The notes under the pieces were generated by a model. It had not been told where the DNA came from, made no database searches, and was given only the letters and a program-made list of their open reading frames with translations. A DNA stretch of 64,000 bases from contig CM040101.1 in assembly GCA_022496805.1 (NCBI GenBank), positions 29,179,529 through 29,243,528 on the forward strand, given 5' to 3'. This DNA is from Pohlia nutans (Eukaryota; Streptophyta; Bryopsida; Bryales; Mniaceae). The position numbers were made by a program, and so were the translations under genes. The first letter of the stretch is position 1, and each line of letters begins with the position of its first letter. This document shows positions 34,833 through 46,085 of the stretch, one piece after another.

Positions 34833-35522
34833 CTAAGGAATCCTGATAATCCCTGCAGCTACCAGAATTTGCTGGACTTCGTCCATGCTTAGAGTGGGGG
34901 CATGGATGAAAGTGTCCACTTTGTAGTCTAGCTTACAAAGGAAGCGAAAGACATAGTAAAGGTGCTTGCAGTTGACGTACATGCTACGCCTTCCAATTGC
35001 AGAAGAAGTCATGCTGTGATAATGCGGGCACGTACAAGCCGGGAAATTGCAGAGAGTGATGTTGTAAATGTTTGCGTTAGGCTCCACTCCAGATTGTAGG
35101 ACAACGATCGCTCCTAGACCCGAATATAGAAGGAGGTTCACTCGGACAATCGTTGCCTTCACGTTGCGAGCGCTCTCCCATTGGTTTCTGTGAGCTTCTG
35201 CGGGCGCTTTGGTGTTGCAGCGCACGTTCTTGCCGCTCCGGATGGTAGGGACTCTATCAGAATTGAGAGGTTTCGGGTGAGTCCACAACACTGCCTCAAA
35301 GACCTTGAACCCTGCGAAGAGGCGCCGAGGCGAGAGCGGAGTCGTAGATTGAAGGTGGAAACCAGCATCTTGGAGCTCTAAGATCTCGTGACAAGAGAGA
35401 TCGGTCCCAGTCAAGACTGGCCAAACATCAGGGATCTCCGGACGCGTTATAACAAACCCACGTTTAGGACCCATTACGCACTTAACAATTTGATCTGGAC
35501 AGAACCAGAACAGGGTTGTCAC
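34833..35522 (-). CDS. SWIM zinc-finger protein, copy 2 (5' end lost)
   Basis: Open frame of about 229 codons. Order: FWFCPDQIVKC near the start, PDVWPVLTGTDLSCHEI, a basic middle, then the SWIM finger ACTCPHY and NCKHLYYVF, and IHAPTLSMDEVQQIL at the end. It aligns along its length with the copy at 16270-16974 and with the short copy at 55330-55626. The frame is intact here, but the first codons run into the GGACGG array, so the N-terminal part is missing or displaced. The role is unknown; SWIM domains commonly bind nucleic acid in transposases and FAR1-type regulators. Confidence 0.6.
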   Translation of the reverse strand: MTTLFWFCPDQIVKCVMGPKRGFVITRPEIPDVWPVLTGTDLSCHEILELQDAGFHLQSTTPLSPRRLFAGFKVFEAVLWTHPKPLNSDRVPTIRSGKNVRCNTKAPAEAHRNQWESARNVKATIVRVNLLLYSGLGAIVVLQSGVEPNANIYNITLCNFPACTCPHYHSMTSSAIGRRSMYVNCKHLYYVFRFLCKLDYKVDTFIHAPTLSMDEVQQILVAAGIIRIP

Positions 35523-35523
35523 T

Positions 35524-35792
35524 TCGGACGTCTTTGGACCAAATCGCGTCCGATTTCACAGCAGCGTCCGAACGGCCGGACGTAGCGTCCGCTGGGTAAA
35601 TCCCGATTTACTTTATCCGCTGCCGTTTTTTACCCTGGCGGACGGCGTAGAGGACGGCCTTGCGGACAGTGTAGCGGACGGCCTAGCGCCCGTCCGTCCG
35701 GACGGCTAGACGGACGGAGTTTGTGGGCGGACGGCGGAGTGAACGACCGGGCGGGCGGACGGCACTCGGACAACTAGAGGACGGCCAGGCCG
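35524..35792. repeat. palindrome family D array 1 (GGACGG)
   Basis: GC-rich run of GGACGG and CCGTCC half-sites in both orientations, including a CCGTCCGGACGG palindrome near 35696. Lies immediately 5' of SWIM copy 2 on its strand. No ORF belongs to it. Confidence 0.8.
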
Positions 35793-36181
35793 GTTTAGGA
35801 GTTATGAAGGACTAAACCCTCAACACTTCAGGCCGATCTAGGGTGATTGTAATGGTGGAAAATACAAATTAAAATCTCACTAAGTCACTGGGGCCCTCTT
35901 TGTATTAAAAATATAGCGACCTTGTTTAACGGGATAAAGCCCCACTCGTTCCAATAACATAAAACATGAAAATAGTTGTATATATTATATTTTGCAAGTA
36001 AACAAACATTCATAAAAGGAAACGTCAGCATAATATTGCCATCTATTCATGTACGTCATACATATCACTATACAAATATATACTTATAAAATTTATTTCC
36101 TGTCCAAACAACTACAATTACTGAATACTAGAATATCTTATAAAAAATACTCTACGAAAATACATAAATGCTATTGAGTTT
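35793..36181. other. no gene seen
   Basis: AT-rich; probably includes the 3' end of the hAT element, whose terminal repeat I could not identify. Confidence 0.3.
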
Positions 36182-39100
36182 TCAATCTACAATGTAATTA
36201 GAATCTCCTTTCACCTTTGCTCCGCTACTGTCCTCTGGATCATATGACTCGTCGTCACTGTTAGAGTAATACTCGTTTCCCTTTCTCTCCTTGTATGCTG
36301 GTTGCATACTCTTCATTTTCCGCGTGGATCCACTTACGTCAAGGGGGGTTTTAACTCGCTGTCCTGGCTTTGGCGGAGAAGTAGCAAATGGTTGCCTGAG
36401 CCTTCTTCGTTTAGCGTTGCCGTTTGCTGTTGGGTCAAATTTCTCTCCACTCGATGATATATGTTTCGGGCCCACAAGTGTCTCCTTCACCGTTCTCTTC
36501 TCCATTGGGCATTGATTGTGGCTTGGGGGCACACCTAAAGGCATTTTTATTATAGCTACTGATCAAGGCAAATTTCCGTCGCTTTCCAAATCTGCATCTG
36601 ATTCTCTCACACGTTTATTCACTGTTTTGGAAAGGGAAGCCAATGCCATTGAAGATGCAAGTGGAACTCTGGGTGTTGGTGTTTTAGATTTATCAAATAA
36701 GACTCTAGATGCAAGGGTGGTCCTCTGCATTTGGTCTTCACCACGAGGAGAATCTCTCTCTACAAACTTCAACGGACTCTTACTAATTGGACTAAAATCT
36801 TCCTCTATGCCTTTCCATTTGGAGTGACCATTGTTCACCATTGTGGCCTTTCGCCCAGGAGAAAGCTCCAACTCAGAATCTTTGGGTTCTTTCAAAACAC
36901 CCTCATGCACGGTGTCAATCTTTGTACCACCATCTTCATCACGTTTGTCCCCTTCTTCTTCATCCAACTCTGGAATTGAATTGTTATCTTCTCTGACATT
37001 CACACCGGTATCGTCGGCATTTGATGCTTGCATGTAATTGCCCTCCTCTCCATTCTCAACAAACTCGTATACATCGTGGCTTGATCGACCAGATCTTGGT
37101 GGAGAGGATTCAGGCCTTTGTGGAGAGAGTCGATCACTCCAATCGTCAAGAGGTTCATCTGCCCAGGGATCATTGTCTGATGTATGATTACCCACCCAAT
37201 CGCCTCCATCATCTCCATCCGATTCTTCTGATGCGGAATCCGAATCCTCTGATGATACATTTTCGTCGTACCACTTCTTCTCATCTTTTCTCTTTGCCTT
37301 TGCGAGGAGCTTCGAATTTGTGTACACGTACACTAAATCTTCAGCCCTCTTCTGTTGGAGGCGATTCCGAGGCCTGTTGTGCACAAAAGAATAACTACTC
37401 CAATTGCGTTCGCATGATGACGATGACACGGTTTGGGCTAGGATTCTCCGTGCTATTGGTGCAATGAGCTTTCCGCATGCCCCTTCAAAATCCCACCATG
37501 CATGAGGCGAACACTTCTGTTGTTTTGGATCCAACATATTGTGGAAGGGCGGTTCCTTGTGACGGAATGCCAAAAACTCTAGCACCACATCCGGATATGT
37601 TTCTGGAGAACATAATTTCCCAAGCACACGCTTGCATGCTGTGATGGCATCTAAGTCATCTGCCAATTCCTTATCGTGTAGCAAATACGGATTCAAAAGT
37701 GCACCCTCATCGTGTAAATCCGTTCTGACCAATGCCCATCGGTCGCGGAAGTGCTTCTCCACATCAATGCTTTCTCCACCGTCAAAGGTAAAGAACTCAT
37801 CCTTCACCCTTTCAATGTGTTTCTCCACATTGCAAAAGATGTGTCGAATTTTGCCCATACCAGGTTCCCCACTGTCAAAATCCCGCAGTGCATACATCAA
37901 CGGTGCAACCACCTCCTGAAAGTTAGTGCATCTTTGCCAAAAGTGAGCATCCAGTATGTACCTTCTCACATCTCGAGACATAGTGCGCGCTTTAATCTTT
38001 TTGTTGTCTCGGAGTGTGACGACATAAGACGTCTACTGTTCGTCCACCACAGACTACTCTAAGGCTTGTCTGACTTCGAGTAATCGATCCACAATCATGA
38101 AATTTGATCCAAATCTAGTTTTCCCTGCCAATACTAGGCTGTACTTTTTCTCGTGCTTTCGAAATACTGCAAGAGGCATGTGTCTCTTCTTTATAAACGT
38201 CACGATCGTCCGGGCCTTCTTCAACACATGAGTTATCCACTTTGCCTTCGCGATGTCCCCCAGTAAGAGGTTCATTGCATGAACAGCACACCCTTGGAAG
38301 TATATGTGGTCATATTTGTTCGTCACGATATCTGCTGCTGCCTTCATGACAGATGCGTTGTCCGTTGCAATTTGCACTACGTTCTGCGATCCAACATCTT
38401 CAATGAACTTCTCGATGATTGACGCTTGGTACGCTGCTGTCTTCGAATGTCCCGAAGTGTCTACCGATCCAAGAAAATGTTCTCCTACCGCAGACACTAT
38501 CATTGCATTGAATAACGGTTGGTTTGTGCACGAGCTCCATCCATCAAATGTCAACGTGGCTCCAAACTTGCGAACGCTATCTGCCATTTTACCTTCCAAG
38601 ACCACCCCTAGCTCATTTTTGGCTTGCACGAAGAGTTTCTTCCGTAAGTCATTTTAAGAGGGTAGTGTGTACGGTCCCCGAAAATCAGAAGTCCTCCGTA
38701 TGGCCTCTTTGAAAGTTGAATTTCGTGCTATCGAAAAAGGGATGTTCGCCTCGTAAAAGAACCTTGCCTATATCTTGTCTAATTCCCTTCGTTTCTCTTC
38801 CTGAAAACCCTCTGGTATTCCTGCTTGTCGCAATGGACGGTCGGCCCTGCCAGATGCGCTGTCACGTCCCGTGGATGGTGGTCTGCTCGCGGTAGTTTCG
38901 TTTGTATTAGAACCTGACCTCTGATTTGAAATCTCTTGTGGTCCATCGCGTGACTCTCGATCCATTGATTGCGGTGTGCAAAGCTCCATGATGTCCATAT
39001 TTCCCGCTCTCGGAGTGCGACATTCATCGGATAGATCTGGATTTGGACGCTTTGGAGGATCTCCTTTGCAATTAAGAAAGAGCCCTTTAACCTGCGGTGT

Positions 39101-39268
39101 AAGTCTCTTGCATATATCTACGCCAGTATCACGGTTTCCTGATGCGTTCCAGTATCCAAGGTGACTCAACATCCTCCCCGCCTTCTTTGCAAAAAGTGAT
39201 GCACATAATAAGCACTTCACTTTTCCTCCAGCTATAACCACATACCAATCTTCCCAATCGCTTGGCAT
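36182..39268 (-). pseudogene. hAT-family transposase relic
   Basis: A single frame of 1029 codons from ATG 39268, broken by five in-frame stops: TAG 38768-38770, TAA 38654-38656, TAG 38054-38056, TAG 38033-38035 and TGA 36563-36565. Domains in readthrough numbering: a BED-like zinc finger (C19, C22, H36), IARNSTF and PYTLPS blocks, DUF659 with TFDGWSS (Asp about 242) and ATDNAS (Asp about 303), and the hAT C-terminal dimerisation block SCERNWS (Glu about 620) followed by RNRLQQKRAEDLVYV. A long acidic Ser/Asp-rich tail, unusual for hAT, follows. Having every stop in one frame with almost no indels points to point-mutation decay. The TAG at 38033 sits where relatives carry Trp. Confidence 0.8.
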
Positions 39269-39269
39269 C

Positions 39270-39584
39270 TTGAAATGTTCAAAAGGGTTTAGGTTCCGCT
39301 ACCCAATAGTTTTAAGTGACGGCTTGCAATACCTCGTGATCGTGTGACAAAAAAATGTATCATGTATGTCAAATACAGTAGTTATCAAATTCCAAACGGA
39401 ATGTGACAACCGCGCATTCAAACTCGGTAATGGTAAAGCAAGGGATACCAAAAGGTTGTCCAAAGCCCTTGACAACTAATGAGTTTGAATGAACGCACCA
39501 AAAGAAAACCTAAATAATTTATACTACCATTCGGCGAACTAGCCGTTGAAGTAGCCGTTGAACAAGCGGACTGCACTGGTCGTC
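39270..39584. other. no gene seen
   Basis: Spacer between the hAT relic and the family D array. Short direct repeat TAGCCGTTGAA at about 39540-39565. Confidence 0.3.
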
Positions 39585-39587
39585 AGC

Positions 39588-40008
39588 TGTGCCGTCCACT
39601 GTGCCGTCCACTAGACGTTCGCTGTGCAGTCCGCTGTGCCGTCCGCTAGCGTTAGGCTGGATCGGACGCACTGGAGGGGACGGACCGGATCGGACGGGGT
39701 CCATCGGACGGGCTCGACCGGAGGCGCTGGAAGGGACGGTCTGGATCGGACGGGGTCCATCGGACGGCAGAAACGGACGGGCTGCATTGGACGCACCAGA
39801 ACAGCGGACGCATTAGGGTTTCGAGTTTAGGGTCGGCCGGACGGCCGCTGACGCCCCATCGGACGGCGATGATCGGACGGACAGCGCGGTCCAGACGCCA
39901 GATCGGACGGCAGACCCAGATCGGACGGGCGGACGGCTGGTTCGGGCGGACGGGCTGGTTTGAGCGCGAGGGACGCGGACGGCACTATAGAAGGCCCGTC
40001 CGTCTCCA
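39588..40008. repeat. palindrome family D array 2
   Basis: Dozens of GATCGGACGG, CCGTCC and GGACGG half-sites, with a partial tandem unit at about 39655-39780. It ends at the TATA-like box of the downstream gene. Confidence 0.85.
39985..39994 (+). promoter_or_regulatory. TATA-like box after array 2
   Basis: CTATAGAAGG lies at the right edge of the GGACGG array, about 380 bp before the first ATG of the gene at 40371. The paralogous locus has TATAAAGG at 59566 in the same position relative to its array. Confidence 0.4.
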
Positions 40009-40139
40009 TTTGTCCTCATTTCTCACTCCTAAATCAGGTTGCTAGTAATTCCCTTTGTTGGACTTCCTGCGCTTATTACTACAGGCGTGAGAGGTCATAT
40101 GCTTACTGTGACCAATCACCGGTTGGTTACAATAAGCAT

Positions 40140-40366
40140 CTTACACACTTTATTCACATTGTAGCGCTATTTTCACACAGACGGGCCATTCACATTGCAG
40201 CGGTTTTTTTTACCGAGACGGTTCTTTCACATTCTCGCTGGATTTTTACGCATACGGTTGATTCACATTTTCGCGGGATTTACTCACGGTTTAGGGTATA
40301 CGGTTGATTCACCTCGTCGCGGGATTTTGTCACGGTAATTGCACACGGTTCATTCACATATCGCAA
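40140..40366. repeat. leader repeats before the 40371 gene
   Basis: About five imperfect units of roughly 45-50 bp sharing ACGGTTGATTCACAT and CGCGGGATTT. They lie between the TATA-like box and the ATG, so they would form the 5' leader of the transcript. Confidence 0.6.
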
Positions 40367-40370
40367 AGCA

Positions 40371-43300
40371 ATGGCAGATGACCAACGTGAGAGTCAGGTT
40401 CCCGATCAACCCGAATTTCCGAATGCTAATGCTGGGCCTAGGAAGAACAAGCCTAAGGGGGCCCCTCATGCGTCGAATTACGACGTATTGGACGACCCAA
40501 ATGTTCTAGCCGAACTAGAATGGGAACAATTTAAGGAAGAATATTGGTCTGCCACGACAGCCAGACAATATATCAAACTGTACCACATTGGTAAACTGTG
40601 GCCGAGGGAATAATTACCACAGATGTCAAAATCCTTTACTGCCAAACCATGGCTGTGCAGTGATGATCATTTCCTTCACCGAGCGGAAGAGGTATGGAGG
40701 GCAATGTTTGGGGCTCGTTTGAAGTCAAAAGGAACATTCAACTACAATATACTGGCAATGGTCTATGCGGAACTAAGGTTGGAGCGCAAGGTGGATTGGA
40801 GTATTTACCCTGCAACTCAAGGGTATCCAAGTCAGTTGGTAGACGGGCAGCGTGACATTCCTGATTCGTATGATCCGGCATCTACAAGCACAAAAGAGAT
40901 GTTGGTCTCTTTAAAGAAATCGGGCACGTCGACTGCGAGCAGCTCAGGTCAAGTGGAAGTCAAACCAAAGAAGTCAAATCACCAGTATTACCTACGGCCG
41001 CTTTGGACAATTTGGATGCAAAGGTGGAAACCGAAGTCAATGCTGAACGGGAGGAAATAAAAGTCAAAGTTGAATGGGACTTACAAGATAAAGTCGAAGA
41101 TATTGCAACTTCCCCGTCTCGATCGATTCTGTATAAGGAGGGCAAGGAACTGTTGCCGCAAAACCCATCGACGCTAATTCAGGCAACTGCAGAATCAAAG
41201 GGGAAACAAAAGTTGAAGTCAGATGCAATTGCTAGGGAGGACCGCCAAGAACAGTATAAGTTTGGACCGAACTGGGTGATGACGGTTCAAGGGGAAATGT
41301 CGGTCCAAGCAATCCTAGTTCCTCGATTCCGAACGAGAAAAGCGCATGTCCGGATGACACGGATACACTAATTCGGGATCCAAATGGAGGTTGGGAAAAC
41401 TGCGAGACTTCTTTGTAAAGATCATGCCTCTTGAGAAAATATGTGTTTCATACGGGCACTTGGTGCAGAAAGTTGCCAAGGCGAGCGAAATTGCAGAAGA
41501 AGAGCAGTGGGAACTGTCCGACAAGTTCCCCGACTTGGCAAGTGATCTAGGTTCGTTGAAACTTATTTCGAAGAACGTGTACGTGAACTTGGTAAAAGCC
41601 ATGGACGTAACTTCTTTCCTTCATACGTTGGCACCACAGCTTGTTCAACATCTCCAATCAATTGAGACAAAATTGGGCCGTTGGGGGCCAGTCATTGAAA
41701 AGGCGAAGTGTGTTGATGAGCTCACCAAGAAATTAAAAGAAACAACGGAATGTGCAAAGGGATTTGAGCGGTTGGCGGGGGAAACCCTAAAGCAACTGCG
41801 ATCGAGCGCTATACATAACCATTTCAAGACCATGCATCTCCAGTTCATTAATTTTCAGTTGTTAGAAGAGTTAGACAAGCTGCGAGAAGAAACTACAAAG
41901 AAAGAAGCAGTACCTCAAGAATCCCTCGTCCCATCGGAGCAGATGTCTATTCCATTGAATGCGAACGTTTCAGACGGAGCAGTACTTGAACAAACTCTTG
42001 CCCCATCAGACCAGTTGTCTCATCCATTGGATGCGCAGGTTTTGGACGGAGCAGTACTTGAAGAAAATCTTGCCCCATCGAACCAGTTGTCTCTTCCATT
42101 GAATGCGCAGGTTTTAGACGGAGAAGTACTTGAAGAAACTCTTGCCCCATCGGACCAATTGTCTCTTCCATTTGATGCCCATACTTCGGACGAAACAGTG
42201 GTTCAAGATACTCTCACTCCATCGGACCAATTGTCCCTTCCTTTGAATGCCCAAACTTCGGACGAAACAATGGTTGAAGATACTCTCGCTCCATCGGACC
42301 AGTTGCCCAATCCTTTGGAAGCCCAAACTTCCGACGGTGACCTCCATGATCAACAGGATTCCTCGTATTTGGTAAAGCGTCCAGGTGTACCGGAGGTATT
42401 CGTGAAACAAGATAGGATGCAAAAAGAACCTTGGAGAGAGGCACGAACTAAAGCGGGTGAAACCAGTAACCTTGAGATCGAGACGTTGAGACAACGATTG
42501 ATTCAAGCAGAGATTGACAGGGATATAGCGAGGTATGAATTACTATTCTGGAAAGGTATCGGTGACATGAAGATGCCCAGACCACGTCCTGAGCAAAGCC
42601 TGCCTTGGTTGAGTTATGTCCACCAATTAAAGGATTTGGATGAATTGGTCGAGAGGGAGTTGGGTTTGATGTTCGAGTACGAGGACCAAAAAGGTGGGAA
42701 TCTCGCTTGTCTTCTAGGAATGATGAGGAGGGTGCAAGAATTATTTGATCGACAAGCCGCATCGCCTGGAGCGCGTACACTGACTACGTGTACTACGTGG
42801 GGTGATGTTGACTTGATGATGACACGGGCACATGGGATTTCTTGTTCTTTTGAAGCCGGCAACATGGACTGGGCTTCGGCGATTGAAGAAGGGTGGATGC
42901 CATATAACGTGTTTTCCTCGCATTTATTGGAGAAGGAGAAGACGGTGGTTCATACATGTAATCCAGCTCCCGAATTTCTGAAAGAGATATGTTGCTTGTG
43001 TCAGTATGAGTTTGGTCCAGAAGGAGCGATCCAACTAGGACAATGTCAGCATACATTTCATATTAAGTGCATTGCGGAACATTCCTTACGACGCTCTTAT
43101 CGTCCCCTGTGCAATTCTCCTATACATGTAAGATTCTACGAAATGATGGGCCTTCGCGCCGTTATGCCATCTGGTCATGAATACAACCAGTGGAACCTTC
43201 CTCTGGACCAACTACCGAAGAAGTTTCTAAATTACAAAAACTGGGGTCAACCATTGGTATGGGATGTTAACTACGATCGCCACGACTTGTACCATATGTA

Positions 43301-44015
43301 AGTAGCAGGGTCTGAGGAAGAAATTTGTATGGAGGTTGACGAACTTTTCTGGATGACCCGAGATTACAACATCGAAGTGCGAGCACGTGCAATTGAGAAC
43401 GAGGCGGACCGGGAGGTGTTTTGCCGTAACTTTGGGGGACATCGGAGCGTACAGTACAAAAAGTTCTTTCGATTCCCAAAGAATGAAGTAAAAAAGAGAG
43501 ATGATAACACGTGGTACGAGGCTTCCGGTCCTGTCTTGGGAGAAGATCACGCAACGTACGACCGTACGTTGATTGGCAGAGCTCTGGTCCTTTCAAAGTT
43601 GGAGGAGGCGGCTAGGCTTCGTGCCACAACGACCGAGGACATGTTCATTGATGAGGAGAATTCCTATGCGGATGTTGCAGGTGCATTTGATAGGAGGATC
43701 AATGACGTCATCGAAACGTGGCAACGTCATATGTTGACACCGAATTGGTCAACGACATCTGGAGAAACTGAGCAAATTGTAACTCTTGTTGTCGGTCGTG
43801 TGGAGAAGTACATGGAGGTTTTTAAGGCAAAAGAGGTGGATCTGGATCGTTCTCGCAAGGGGAAACGAAAGGCCGACGAGGATGACAATTGGGAACCATC
43901 TCAAGACCACGTTGAAAAGAAGCTTGCGATAGATTCAGAGGTTGAGGCAGGCGGTAGAATTACTCATGATAGTCAGCGTAGACGTACTCGTTCGATGAAG
44001 ATTGATATCGCATGA
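40371..44015 (+). pseudogene. family D gene 1: unknown domain, 24-aa repeats, RING-like motif
   Basis: ATG 40371 follows the leader repeats. The N-terminal region (DDPNVLAELEW, LYHIGKLWPR, LERKVDWSIYP) aligns with the gene at 59776-60879. The frame is interrupted by TAA at 40611-40613, frame changes near 40970 and between about 41270 and 41385, and TAA at 43299-43301, but downstream frames resume cleanly. From 41391 come charged helical sequence, six 24-residue repeats (41926-42355), another coiled region, and a RING-type zinc motif at about 42985-43110 (CCLC, CQHTFHIKC, then RPLC). One expected Cys, the first of C-P-L-C, is Arg. A basic, nuclear-signal-like end (RKGKRKADEDD) precedes the final stop. 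It may be a decaying gene, or its breaks may hide introns; ubiquitin-related function is inferred only from the motif. Confidence 0.55.
41926..42355 (+). repeat. 72-bp (24-aa) coding tandem repeat
   Basis: Six units of the type LAPSDQLSLPLNAQ plus an acidic second half (SDETVVQD-like), each 72 bp and in frame. Substitutions between units leave the PSDQL core unchanged. Confidence 0.85.
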
Positions 44016-44352
44016 CTGTTTTTTAGCCATTTGGCTACTATATGAATATATATAACTCTATTCACATTTCCATTCTTGTTGACTTCAATGTAGAATAAAA
44101 TTTTCACACTCGGTTTTATTTCACTTCTATCTTTATACTTTTTGCAAAACTCATAATAATAAAGAATTCGCATTACATATTTTTAATTTGAAGGGCTCCC
44201 ATAAATGCAATTTATTTTTTATCGTGATAAAATTTTAAAAAGAAAATGGGACAGCAGTGTAGGCATTTAAAGGTTTACCTAGTCAAAGTAACAGATCACA
44301 GGAGCTAATGAAGGAAGAACTCTTCCTCCAAGTAAATTTTTTTTTCAATCCC
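44016..44352. other. 3' flank, AT-rich
   Basis: Contains AATAAA-like signals near 44093. No other feature. Confidence 0.3.
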
Positions 44353-44490
44353 GCCGTCCGACCTGTCCGCACCCCGATCTGCCGTCCGCTGCTCGTCGTC
44401 CGGTCCGGGGCCCCGAAATGCCGTCCGCTGCACGGTGTCCGATTTGCCGTCCAATACAGCCGTCCGATTCGTCCGTTTGGACCGCCCACA
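44353..44490. repeat. palindrome family D array 3
   Basis: GCCGTCCG half-sites on both sides of GGTCCGGGGCCCCG. Lies about 340 bp downstream of family D gene 1, so that gene is bracketed by arrays. Confidence 0.75.
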
Positions 44491-44679
44491 GTCAGTTCCC
44501 ATGAAGTTGTCCAACTCAACAACTTCCCAAAACAGAATAAATGCAATGAGGAATCCAATGATTGTGATTAAGTGAGCCAAAGAATCCTATTAGCCCGTAC
44601 ATGCCTAGAGCCCTCTTCAAATTCGGCTGTTTTGCAAAGATGCATTATAAAATGCAACCTAGAGGGATATTTTGAACTT

Positions 44680-45010
44680 GATAAATGAATAAAAGTTGTA
44701 CATTATGAATTTTACATTCTATCCATACGGTTAGATCTATGATTACTATTACCAATAATTTTGCATAAAATTTGAAACGTGAAATTCAAAATCATTTTGT
44801 AATTCAATTACGAATAAGATATTGACAATCTACAGATGAAATTTTTTGTGATTGGTTGAACTGTAATACTCTAAATGTAGTGATTTTTGGAGATTTTTTG
44901 GTTGCTTAATTTTATGAGTTGACTTTTTTTAGAATTGATGGTTGGTATGGTGAAATCACTACAATTTGCATACTTGAAATATCACATTGGATGATTTATA
45001 ATTTTTCATT
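44680..45010. mobile_element. fragment of the TTAA element family
   Basis: Shares CATTCTATCCATACGGTTAGA, ATTACTATTACCAAT and TGTAATACTCTAAATGTAGTGA-like phrases, in the same order, with 23275-23800. Termini not found. A smaller fragment follows at about 45465-45530. Confidence 0.5.
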
Positions 45011-45920
45011 GATAGTCATCAACACTATGAAGGTATGACGAAAAATTCAACATGATTGGAAGATATAATTTGAATATTTACAAATTGTATTATGTAAACA
45101 AGATAAAATTTCAAAATAAATATATTTTTGTCAAATTTTATATCAAATTTTATATTTAAGGGATAGATAAAAGTTACATTCACAAGTAGTAAAAATATGA
45201 AAGCGAAAGATCTAAAAGAGTCCTATGATTGGAGCATTTGTAGAAAGCCCTCTGTATTTAGGACACTCCAATTTCAAATTTCTCAACGTTGGAAAAACTT
45301 CAATAGATTTTCTATTTTCCAATCCCAACGGTCAAAATATGTATCATAACTTAACTTAAACATCTAACGAAAACACCAACTACAAAAAAGCTGAAACACT
45401 TGATTTTAAGGACGTTGGAACAAAAATCAAGCATGCTATGGTTGATTGGGCACTTAGGTTACACATATGAATTTTAGATTCTATCCATACGTTAAGATCA
45501 ACGGTTACAAATACCAATTAAGTTGTATAAATATAGAATGACTTGGGATTCTGAAATAAGTGAATTTCAATGGTTGAAATCATATATTGATATTGACTAC
45601 GTGAAGTGATTTTAACAAATGTTGCCACACAACAATATAACATGCATGATTTAAAATTGAAAAATAATAAAATAATAGGTGAATTACTATCTTTATATCA
45701 TACAAATGGTTTTCAACTATTTTCTTCAATTGAGAATAATTCAAACCCCTTAGTGGTTACATATTCTAAATATTCTTATTATTTCCTAGTGACATTGTAT
45801 ACTTGTAAATTAATAAAATTTAGCATTCTTTACTGGTAAAAGTCCCAAAATATAAACCACCAAGCTTTTGCACAATAAACAATAATATTCCACCAAGATC
45901 GTTCCTTTTTGAAACTATTT
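45011..45920. other. AT-rich, no gene seen
   Basis: A 77-aa ORF at 45606 has no coding signature. Confidence 0.3.
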
Positions 45921-45924
45921 CAAT

Positions 45925-46085
45925 TTTGCTGATAACAAATTTCAGACTATATTACGGGCTACATTGTTCAAAGAAGATTATTCATACATTCGCACATGTG
46001 TACACAATATATTTATATTCTGGACATATAAATTTATGTATACATAAAAATACATGTGCATATATACATACATACATAACTTTAT
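45925..46085. repeat. dispersed AT-rich repeat R2, copy 1
   Basis: Contains CACATGTGTACACAATATAT and ATACATGTGCATATATACAT. The same order is found at 58300-58430, and the end alone at 57390-57440. Confidence 0.6.

Noticed and set aside
5453..44015. A variant genetic code with TAA/TAG read as glutamine (as in some ulvophyte algae)
   Set aside because: Tempting because many in-frame stops are TAA or TAG and one aligns with Gln. But several stops fall at tryptophan positions, TGA also occurs in frame, and the affected genes carry frameshifts and lost catalytic residues.
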